Made by a program: the position numbers and the translations under genes. DNA of 64,000 nucleotides from Pilasporangium apinafurcum (lineage: Eukaryota; Oomycota; Peronosporomycetes; Pythiales; Pythiaceae): positions 211,755 through 275,754 of the forward strand of contig BCKE01000052.1 of the NCBI GenBank assembly GCA_001600495.1, read 5' to 3'. Below the pieces are notes generated by a model, which saw only the letters and a list, made by a program, of their open reading frames with translations, was not told where the DNA came from and made no database searches. This document shows, piece by piece, positions 57,101 through 64,000 of this stretch (the stretch's first letter is position 1; each line of letters begins with the position of its first letter).

Positions 57101-57660
57101 TCCAGTAAAAACTTGACCACCTTCAAACAGCCCGCCGATGCAGCACTGTTCAATGGCGTCCAGCCGTCTGAATCTCGTGTCTCTAATTCAGCGCCTTTAC
57201 TCAACAAAAACTTGACGACATCTAAACGGTTTTGGCTTGCGGCACGGCTTAATGGTGTCGAGCCGAATAAATTCCGTGTTTCCAATTCAGCGCGTTGTTC
57301 CACCAAAAACTGGACGACATCTAAACGGCCTTGGCATGCGGCATTGTTCAATGGCGTTGAGCCATCTATATCATGTGTTTCTAATTCAGCACGTCGCTTT
57401 AATAACAAACGGACAGCCCTTAAATGGCCACTATCTGCGGCGATGTTCAATGGCGTCCTGTCTCGTAAATCCCGTGTCTCCAATTTAGCACCGTGCTTCA
57501 AAAATAAACGGATGACCTTTAAATTGCCTCGGTATGCGGCATGGCTCAATGTTGTCCAGTCTAGTAAATCCATTACCTCCGATGGACCAATTAGTTGCAT
57601 CAACACGTCGACGACATCTAAGTCGCCCGCAAGAACGGCGTCGATTAGACTTTTTATCAT
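54112..57660 (-). pseudogene. Ankyrin - pseudokinase - helical - kinase protein (second copy), interrupted by one in-frame stop
   Basis: Paralogue of 46194-50255. One frame of 1183 codons from the ATG at 57660 is broken by a single TAG at 54562-54564, which replaces the Trp of the RWKAPE motif (IGAIR, stop, KAPEVL; TGG to TAG). Order: about 11-12 ankyrin repeats (~20-400), a first kinase-like domain (~410-660) with the HRD Asp lost (VLGRLQCSC) and DFR for DFG, a helical linker (~690-890) with WKEMWIQYRQQQIGALTAKL, and a second kinase with GGGSFGSVH, HRDLKCNNIL and LTDFGLSL. An acidic, Ser/Glu-rich tail ends it. The 3' ~450 bases are much GC-richer than the rest. The frame upstream of 57660 stays open to about 57726 without an ATG, so an earlier exon is possible. 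Confidence 0.85.
56570..57620 (-). repeat. Tandem 99-bp ankyrin-coding repeats (second gene)
   Basis: About ten consecutive 99-base units encoding (S/N)G.TPLN.AA..G(R/H)L.VV(K/Q)FLL.K.AELET(R/Q). The consensus differs from that in the 48.6-50.0 kb array (LET versus VND), so the arrays expanded independently. Confidence 0.88.
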
Positions 57661-57726
57661 CGATTTCTGCGCGTCCACGTCAATATCACCCCACCAAAAG
57701 ACCGCACAATCTGAAGTGAATGTTTA

Positions 57727-58109
57727 GCCAGAAAGACACTCACGTACTGCGTATGAACCCGTCAGACCGCCAGATGATTTGTGATTTAGTGAACCCCCTA
57801 TCTTCCCTCGTGATTCGTCTTCCTTAGCAAAGTATGATGGATACATGGTGTCAACTGAATCCTTCCTTTAACATCTGTTTCATGTTTAAATTACAACAAG
57901 TATAAAATCATTTCTATATACTGCACATCAATGGGTACATACTTATGTCATTAAAACCAGGTTTTTGGCATTGTCAAATATGTCCAAAATTGCGAAAATA
58001 TCTTCTAAAATTTATGTCACCCCAAAAGACACTATTTTGGTCAGACAAAAGGGAGATGGACGCTAACTTCAATCATCAGAGACTCGAATTCATCACGATC
58101 CGCCCATAG
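57727..58109. other. Intergenic region, no gene seen
   Basis: AT-rich stretch between the ankyrin-kinase gene and the NPxA-repeat relic. The right end (from about 58075) may be an earlier part of that relic. Confidence 0.45.
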
Positions 58110-59072
58110 ATCCAAGGTAAACTTGATGCGCTCAACTGGGAGCTAGATAAAACCAATGCGTACACGATGTACTTGCGAACAAAGGAGGAATTGGAATAAT
58201 GCAACTGGAATATACTGTTTCCTGAAATGCACGGACCTAGTAAAGACGTAATCTTGCAAGGATTTGACACAGCATTGATCGAACATCCGTATGCAATTGA
58301 TTTCAATATGACTTTGATCAAGGCGTTTACGATACTAGAAGATAAAGCATTGGATGCATTCATCGATTTGGATGATGATATTGAGCCCTCGAATTTGAAT
58401 ATGCTAGAAATATTTGAGCGACTTGATTCAATTGTGAATTTACTTTCGCCAGAAGGGTATGAAATCATCAAGAAGCATCCGTATGCAGTGCGTTTGTTCT
58501 TTATGTTCAAGGAAGAGGGAGGCATAACGTATGTACGACAAGCGTTGTTTAAGAATTCCAATGCGATCGAACTTCTGAGAGAACACCCAGAATACATCGA
58601 CCTCGACTATCTTGCAATGAACCCAAAAGCAAGAGAAGTTGATGGGGACATCCTTGATGAAGGTCCCTATTATAACATGCTGAAGAATCCGACGGTACTT
58701 TCCGAATTGATAAAGAAAGAACCCGAGATTATGGCCGTGCCTGATTATTTTGACGAAGACGATTGGGAAGAATGTTTATCAAGTAACCCTGCAACTGCTG
58801 AAGTTATTGAAAAATTTCCTGATCGTACAAGTTGAAATAAGGTAGCAACCAATCCGGCAGTAGCCTATTCGCTTGAACAACATCAAGAACTGTATGATCT
58901 TGATGACTTTGAAGATCTGATGAAAGGCCCTAACGTGATAACTTGCGATAAGGAATTGATCCGACAAACCAAAGCGGAACTTCATGGAGAGATCATGGCA
59001 AGGCTCTTTCATTCTAATCGTCTTCAATGGTGGATTGAGAGTGGGAATTATGTTGAAGACTATCTTCAATAG
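58110..59072 (+). pseudogene. Decayed NPxA-repeat protein of giant-virus (NCLDV) style
   Basis: A single reading frame broken by TAG 58107-58109, TAA 58197-58199 and TGA 58833-58835, with coherent sequence on both sides of each. The longest piece, from the ATG at 58227, is 202 residues. It has irregular ~35-residue repeats of the kind (hydrophobic)..(L/E)..NP.A...(L/I)...P: YLAMNPKAREV, LKNPTVLSELIKKEP, CLSSNPATAEVIEKFP, and after the TGA, VATNPAVAYSLEQHQ; upstream, KLDALNWELDKTNAYTM. Such NPNAI-type repeats are frequent in uncharacterised proteins of large DNA viruses. The match is by pattern memory only, and similar repeats may occur in oomycete or bacterial genes. Function unknown; the reading frame appears dead. 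Confidence 0.6.
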
Positions 59073-59635
59073 CGCTACTTTTTTCAAATAAACGCTCAAT
59101 AAGATACATTATGCTTTATACAAAGTATGCTTTTTACAAAGAATAGATCATGACAATTTTACAGAACATGTACATTGGTGTGTCAGTTCATGCTTGTGAA
59201 TAAAAGAAAAGAAAACGAACGCGTCAAGATGGTCGAAATGCAAACTCTGTGCGACACGATCAAGGTACTACAAACATAGTTTCCAAGCAGAAGAAACAAT
59301 TGCACAGCTTCTCAAAGATCATGCTACGGAGCGTCCTCACAGTCTCACACGCACAGTTGCATGCGAGTGGCTCGCTTTCTATTAATAGCATTTCATTGCA
59401 GCCTTCACTGCTCTACTGCATGTCGCCATGATCAGACCTAGCTAGAGCTGCGTTCATCCATTCAACATGTTCAGATTCCATTTTACCCAGCCAGCGAGAC
59501 TCAAGCTTCTTCTACAGAGCACGTGATATCCTTCGCGTGTGTTCGCTTTCGGAATTCACTACACTCCGGTCGACCGGTCTGGTTCCCGGTAATTCCGATC
59601 CCTCTTGGCACTTCGTACGGGTTCGTTTCGGCACC
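59073..59635. other. Intergenic region, no gene seen
   Basis: About 560 bases. The downstream frame is open from about 59537 but has no ATG before 59636. No RNA gene or repeat recognised. Confidence 0.45.
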
Positions 59636-60691
59636 ATGCTCGCCAACTGCAACGATGCGAACAACGATGACACTCTCGACCTTTCGAACGCCATGTTCGC
59701 CAACTTGAACGACGAAGACGCTGTCGACGACAGCACTCAACACTCTACGTTTTACGCGCAATATACTCGCAGAATTGTTTCGCACGTGCTCAAAAGTCAA
59801 GGAGAAAACGAATGCATCTGGACCGACGACGATATCGTCGAGTGTGTTGTTCGAAGCATAGAAGCGAAAGCCAGAGCTGTGCCGAGGTTCTGGAACATCC
59901 GGAAAGTCAGCAATGATAACTACCGCGTGGAGCTTGTCGATGAAGCATCTCAGTACTCGGTGCCGACCAAAATTGATCCAGTGATTGAATTCAAGCGTCT
60001 TCACGAGCATCTTCAGACATACTACGGAGAAGCCCTCCACATAGTGTCAAGCACCGTTCTCGATGTTCAAATTAAATCCACGTGCGACGAAATCCCCTGC
60101 ATTTCGGCTCGAATAAAAGACATTTGTCAAGAGAAATACCTGTTGCCATGGGCTGTGATAAGCCAAATAAACCAAGAAAAGGTAGCCCAAAACCAACGGC
60201 GCATCCAAAACAGATTGCGTCTCAAGAAGGAAGGATACCCGGAAATCACGCAGCTCAAGCAAGCACTTGTTGACCAGGCGAGAAAGATACAGGCACTGGA
60301 GGCGCAGATTGCTGAAATTTCCGCCAAACTGCAGTTTGGCAAAGTATTGAACGAGATGGAGAGGAAGAATTTCGGGGGTGTCCTCGCTCAAATTGCTCTT
60401 ACACAGCGGGAAGCCAAAGCCACAAAACTGGGATTCGGAAGAGTCTTCCACGAGATGAAGAAAAGAGACTTCGCACGTCTCTTAGAGGAGATCACTATCG
60501 CAAAGCGAAATGCCAAGGCTGCCGAATTGACCAAGCGTCTGCAACTGCTTCAAATGGAAGCACAACGAGCTGGAATCCCACTTGAAACGCTTGATATGCC
60601 GATAGTCATGCCGGAGGTGGTTATAGTTACTGGCGTCGTGTCACAGTACTCTGACGACATTCCAATGGCGATCCCAATCTCAAAGAAATAG
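59636..60691 (+). CDS. Unrecognised coiled-coil protein
   Basis: 351 residues from the first ATG (59636, ACCATG context). I do not recognise it. Residues 1-40 are acidic and Asn/Asp-rich. Residues ~40-165 look globular (YTRRIVSHVLKSQ, WTDDDIVECVVRSIEAKARA, CDEIPCISARIKDICQEKY). Residues ~170-310 are strongly helical and coiled-coil (QLKQALVDQARKIQALEAQI), with an internal near-duplication: KLQFGKVLNEMERKNFGGVL and KLGFGRVFHEMKKRDFARLL. The C-terminus is short and hydrophobic (MPIVMPEVVIVTGVVSQYS). The frame is intact, in contrast to its neighbours. It lies among mobile-element and possible viral relics, so it may be accessory or transferred. Confidence 0.55.
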   Translation: MLANCNDANNDDTLDLSNAMFANLNDEDAVDDSTQHSTFYAQYTRRIVSHVLKSQGENECIWTDDDIVECVVRSIEAKARAVPRFWNIRKVSNDNYRVELVDEASQYSVPTKIDPVIEFKRLHEHLQTYYGEALHIVSSTVLDVQIKSTCDEIPCISARIKDICQEKYLLPWAVISQINQEKVAQNQRRIQNRLRLKKEGYPEITQLKQALVDQARKIQALEAQIAEISAKLQFGKVLNEMERKNFGGVLAQIALTQREAKATKLGFGRVFHEMKKRDFARLLEEITIAKRNAKAAELTKRLQLLQMEAQRAGIPLETLDMPIVMPEVVIVTGVVSQYSDDIPMAIPISKK

Positions 60692-61137
60692 CGCATATAT
60701 GAAAGGCTAGATGCACCGGTTCCATACATATTCTCTTGATGAACAGGTACGCCTGATCTAGCAGCAGATAGCCTTATTACATGGTCAGCTTGGTCACAAT
60801 GTGTAGCACGCACTTAAATACAGTATTCGCAATGCTAAACGAAGCTGGCTTCAAAGAGAAGGAAACCAAGATTCGCGATCTTAGCGTGAATAATCTAATT
60901 ACAAATAGACTTGACGAATATATTACCAAAATGTGAGGCGTGTGAAGAGGAGTAGAGTGGTCGAACCGCGACTGGCGAAATGTCGCCCACCCGTTGTATG
61001 GCACTTTCGTTTCGTCGCATGCTCCCGTGCGACAAAATGCTGCACAAAAAAATAAGCCCGAGAGGGCGTTTAGTTATTCATTTTCGGTATCCACGTTATG
61101 CTGTCGCATGTGTCGCATCACTTTTTACTCTAAATTA
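60692..61137. other. Intergenic region with one small open frame
   Basis: About 450 bases between the coiled-coil gene and the MULE derivative. Apart from the 51-codon frame listed separately, nothing is recognised. Confidence 0.45.
60781..60936 (+). CDS. Small open frame, possible gene fragment
   Basis: 51 codons from an ATG to TGA, ending with a charged helix-like sequence (EKETKIRDLSVNNLITNRLD). It could be the tail of a lost exon or a degenerate element. Too short for a confident call. Confidence 0.2.
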   Translation: MVSLVTMCSTHLNTVFAMLNEAGFKEKETKIRDLSVNNLITNRLDEYITKM

Positions 61138-61570
61138 TAAGGATAATACAAAAAGGAGCCTGATCTGCCGACACCCCTCCCTGCGTCACACTAGCAAATT
61201 ATTAAAAAAGTGGCGAATTATGAAAAAATGATGAATTATTTATTATTGCATACTAAAACTATCCTGCGAATCCGAACAATGTGGAACAGCTTCCCAGTCA
61301 GCAACAGCTCGGGCCTCAGTTGCTTACAATTCTTGAATCTTGTGCATTTTGGTGACTTTCAAATCATCGACACCGCTTCACTCTGGGCATGTTCTGCGGT
61401 TATGTCCCGCTGATCGCAAATGCGGCACTTTCGTCGTGCTCTTTCCATTGTCTCGAATAGTGAAGGATTTCTTCGAACACTACGAATAATTCACCATTTT
61501 TTAAATAATTTGTCAGTGTAATGGAAGGGGGGGTGTCGGCCGATCAGGTTCCTTTTTATATTTTCCCTTA
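61138..61570. mobile_element. Non-autonomous MULE-type deletion derivative with ~85-bp terminal inverted repeats
   Basis: Left end 61138-61221 and right end 61485-61570 are inverted copies of each other, about 80% identical by eye, both beginning TAAGG and sharing CCTGATC.GCCGACACCC. The 263-base interior has, on the - strand at 61378-61427, a zinc-knuckle coding relic (CRIC, a frame slip, then GHNRRTCPE and a stop). This resembles the C-terminus of the MULE transposase at 62251-64000 (CSNCGQSGHNRRRC). It thus looks like an internally deleted Mutator-like element. I could not see a clean 9-bp target duplication at the edges. Confidence 0.75.
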
Positions 61571-61678
61571 GGGAGAATAAAAAAAATGCCCCAAAAGAGT
61601 GTAATATTTCCGTAATTTTTGTCTTTTGCTAGTAACTGATTATGATAGGTATAAAATCTACTGCTGCTGGAACACTAC

Positions 61679-61751
61679 GCTTCTGTAGCTCAGATGGTAG
61701 AGCGCCCGGTTCACACGCGGGAGGTCGTTGGTTCGAGTCCAACAAGAAGCA
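61679..61751 (+). tRNA. tRNA-Val (CAC), slightly defective
   Basis: 73-base cloverleaf starting GCTTCTG, with D arm GCTC/GAGC, anticodon loop TTCACAC (anticodon CAC, valine), T arm GTTGG TTCGAGT CCAAC and discriminator A. Two stem defects are visible: the last acceptor pair is G-A, and the closing pair of the anticodon stem is G-G (CCCGG against GCGGG). No T4 terminator follows within about 60 bases. A and B box sequences (TAGCTCAGATGG, GGTTCGAGTCC) are present. It may be a functional variant or a recent pseudo-tRNA. No intron. Confidence 0.8.
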
Positions 61752-62250
61752 AATGTTCGGAAACATTAGTCGGTTAATTCTTTGGATTTCAACCTATAGA
61801 ACTGTCCAAAATTGACATCCGTGTCATAGACGACCGTGAGGTTCTTAGAGTGAGTCCGGCTAGTCGCCCGTACGCTTAGTTCAATGATAAGGCGGAGGTC
61901 CTTCTGATATGGGTTCGGGATAGTGAATTCCTAAAATCCTGCATCACAGCACACTCCAGGCGTACAGAGACTAGTCACATCACTCAAATAATCTTTTGCA
62001 CACATACAAGTAGTGTGCTTCAATACTGAAGATATTACTGGTATATCAGCTTATTCAAGCCAACGATACATGAGAGTAAACATGGATGTGAATAAGATTT
62101 ATGCATTGTGCAAGACATAGTAGATCCTTAGTTCATGCTTTCAATCACTAACTCTACATCACCACGTCAAAGGTGCCGCATCGAATTACTCACTGCGAGA
62201 ACGCAAAAAATTTGTTTGTATTGTGCATGAAAACACACATGCACAAAGGC
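61752..62250. other. Intergenic region, 3' side of the MULE
   Basis: Contains a weak tRNA-like stretch at about 61868-61925 that does not fold cleanly. I do not find the inverted terminal sequence of the 61138-61570 element here, so the right-hand MULE either belongs to another subfamily or has lost this end. Confidence 0.4.
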
Positions 62251-64000
62251 TTACTCTTCTGCTTGACATCTGCGCCTGTTGTGCCCACTTTGGCCGCAGT
62301 TGCTGCACTTGTTTGTCTTGGTGAGAGCAATCGTTGCAACTTGAGATTCCTGACGGCGTTTCTTCTTGGGGCGGCCACGTCGTTTTGGGATAGTTGGTGC
62401 ACTGCATGAACCAGGAACCAGCGATTCGACAATGATCGCTGGTGGGAAACTTGGCGCATCGGTACCGGAGTAAGCGGCGGAAAACGTCGACGCTTTCCAG
62501 ATATCGTCAAACAGAGCAGGAGCATCCTCAAGTCGGTTCTCCTGTCTCAAGCAGTGAAGAACATGAGCGCAAGGTGCCTGCATGTCTTTTTCATATCCGC
62601 AAGAGCACCGCTCAGCAGGTGAATCCAGTTGCACTCGATGTTCTCGTAAAGTGATCCGTCCAGCTACAACCTCAGAGACGATAAAAGCTGTCGACGAATA
62701 TTTTGAGATCTTGATTTTGGTGGACGACGTCATTCGTGTATCCATGTCTCTGTTTGCATGACTTGATAGCACTCCCCACTTTGATGGTAGAGAACCATTC
62801 TTGGCCCATTTCTCCCCAACATATCGCTCCAACGCAAGCAGGCTATCAAGTATGGGGAGCTTTCGAATCTTGCGCAGACTGTTATTGACAGATTCGACGT
62901 TGTTTGAGGTCAGCGTTCCAAAACGTGGGCATGGGCTATAGCACGTTGACCACTTTTCTTTCCCCGTATTAAGCAGCCAGTCGAGTGCGCGCTGGTTCAT
63001 TGTTTGCATTTTGGTTGCAATGCGCGCAAAATCTTGGGGGGTCGCAGCTTTCGCGAGGGACCACGCCATATCCTTCAGTGCGACTGACTTAAACTGCTTG
63101 TTGAAGTTTTCCATCAAGTGACGAAAGCAGTAGAAATGGTGGACTTCAACTTCCAGCTTTGCCAGCGCTGGAATCAGGCCCTTGTCGCGGTCCGAGATGA
63201 CGAAGGATGGTAGACCTGTGAGGTGTCCAAATAGAAACCGGAGAAAGAAACTCCAGTTGTCCTCGTTCTCTGTGGATACTGCGGCCACTGCGACAATCTG
63301 GATTTCCTTGTTGCCGTTGCGGAAGCAGGCCACCAAGAGCGTTCCACCCATTTTCGTCTTCATGAACGCCCCGTCGATGCTCAGCCCACACGAAGTATAA
63401 TACGGAAACGCATGTATGCCCTCCCGGTAGACAATGCATAATCGCTTGAAAGTACCGTCTTCAATCTCCAAAGTGGCTTGGTGACCGTTACTCTGCAATG
63501 TCGCGATATACGACGGGAGCAGGGTGTATTGGGTCGATAGGTCTTCAAATAACTCGTTGACTAGTCGCTTGCATGCATTGACACAGTTTTGATATGACGT
63601 GCTATGGCCAAGGCGTTGCACCACATCACGAACCATAATCGGCGTGACGTCTCTTCCATGCTGCACATACAGCTCTTGCACTGCAGGATTCCTGGCGAGC
63701 TGTTTCGCAGTCCAGTTTCTATTGAAGGCGTGGGCTGAGGTATCACTGTCGGTCACTCGGCAGGTATGAGGGACAAACTTGGTCGGTGCGGTGAAGCTCG
63801 ATAGGAAAGCAAATCTGATCTCAAACGGACAGTCTTCGTTCGTGCATGCCGCGTAGTATCGCCGACGATCACTCTTGATCACCTTAAAAGGTCGGAATAT
63901 CGTTTGGTGGTACTTGATGACAGCGTCAACAACATCGTCTTTGGATGAGTACTCAAGACGGTAGAAAAATGTGCACGACTCGTGAAGCGATTGCTGCAAC
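62251..64000 (-). CDS. MULE (Mutator-like) transposase, 5' part beyond the window
   Basis: About 583 codons visible; the frame runs off the right edge without a start (the apparent first Met is a TTG). Order from the N-terminal side: a FLYWCH/MuDR-like zinc part (YYAACTNEDCPFEIRF, PHTCRVTDSD), a helical DNA-binding part (WTAKQLARNPAVQELYV), and the DDE catalytic core with Asp in LSIDGAFMKTK, Asp in FVISDRDKGLIPAL and Glu in NNVESVNNSLR. Then a SWIM zinc finger (CSCGYEKDMQAPCAHVL), an AT-hook-like basic stretch (KRRGRPKKKRR) and a C-terminal CCHC knuckle (CSNCGQSGHNRRRC). All catalytic residues are present and the visible frame is unbroken, so the element may be recently active. It is the likely source family for the small derivative at 61138-61570. 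Confidence 0.92.
   Translation of the reverse strand, partial: LQQSLHESCTFFYRLEYSSKDDVVDAVIKYHQTIFRPFKVIKSDRRRYYAACTNEDCPFEIRFAFLSSFTAPTKFVPHTCRVTDSDTSAHAFNRNWTAKQLARNPAVQELYVQHGRDVTPIMVRDVVQRLGHSTSYQNCVNACKRLVNELFEDLSTQYTLLPSYIATLQSNGHQATLEIEDGTFKRLCIVYREGIHAFPYYTSCGLSIDGAFMKTKMGGTLLVACFRNGNKEIQIVAVAAVSTENEDNWSFFLRFLFGHLTGLPSFVISDRDKGLIPALAKLEVEVHHFYCFRHLMENFNKQFKSVALKDMAWSLAKAATPQDFARIATKMQTMNQRALDWLLNTGKEKWSTCYSPCPRFGTLTSNNVESVNNSLRKIRKLPILDSLLALERYVGEKWAKNGSLPSKWGVLSSHANRDMDTRMTSSTKIKISKYSSTAFIVSEVVAGRITLREHRVQLDSPAERCSCGYEKDMQAPCAHVLHCLRQENRLEDAPALFDDIWKASTFSAAYSGTDAPSFPPAIIVESLVPGSCSAPTIPKRRGRPKKKRRQESQVATIALTKTNKCSNCGQSGHNRRRCQAEE

Noticed and set aside
57014-57727. 237-codon + strand frame opposite the second ankyrin array
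   Set aside because: Periodic only because the opposite strand is a 99-bp repeat array; a mirror of the ankyrin units.
61868-61925. Second tRNA-like sequence (TTAGTTCAATGATAAGGC, GGGTTCGGGA)
   Set aside because: No acceptor stem and a poor anticodon stem; at best a very decayed tRNA.

Overview
The window reads as oomycete nuclear DNA. It has intron-poor, closely packed eukaryotic genes with short GT-AG introns (about 65 to 100 bases). It also carries several families typical of oomycetes: a Crinkler-type effector with an LYFAK variant of the LFLAK motif, a BT1-family folate/biopterin transporter, LRR-TKL and ankyrin-TKL receptor-like kinases, a Fanzor (eukaryotic TnpB-like) relic, a MULE transposase, and TCAYTYY initiator-like sites upstream of several ATGs. 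I cannot fix the genus. There is one assembly gap (26912-27376, 465 N) and a single N at 28537.

Left part (0.6-26.6 kb), mostly housekeeping, largely on the + strand. It holds a LisH-like/cystathionine lyase fusion; a five-exon gene of unknown function on the - strand; asparagine synthetase B; a TTLL3/8-like tubulin glycylase; two adjacent LRR-TM-TKL kinases in which nearly every exon is one leucine-rich repeat (the second appears to be a pseudokinase); an RBM26/27-like RNA-binding protein; and a large P4-ATPase flippase.

Middle part (26.6-45.4 kb). Next to the gap lies a decayed Fanzor gene. It is followed by a small, probably myristoylated PX protein, a 2376-residue EF-hand plus triple EML-type WD40 protein, a secreted duplicated 8-cysteine GPI-type protein, a BT1 transporter, and a Crinkler gene whose start and body are separated by a frameshift at an A7 run.

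Right part (46-64 kb), an accessory and unstable region. Two giant ankyrin genes (46194-50255 and 54112-57660, both - strand) share the order ankyrin array, degenerate kinase, helical domain, intact-looking kinase. Each is broken by exactly one in-frame stop. Between them sits a GC-rich gene with an N-terminal helical region and a C-terminal pseudokinase (HGN and DFE in place of HRD and DFG), recalling MLKL. Further right are a decayed NPxA-repeat gene of giant-virus style, an unknown coiled-coil gene, a 433-bp MULE deletion derivative with ~85-bp inverted ends, a slightly defective tRNA-Val(CAC), and a MULE transposase running off the window.

The most novel candidate is the 46-58 kb kinase cluster: tandem pseudokinase-kinase proteins with JAK-like order next to an MLKL-like pseudokinase. 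Functional statements are inferences from motifs read by eye. No searches were run.
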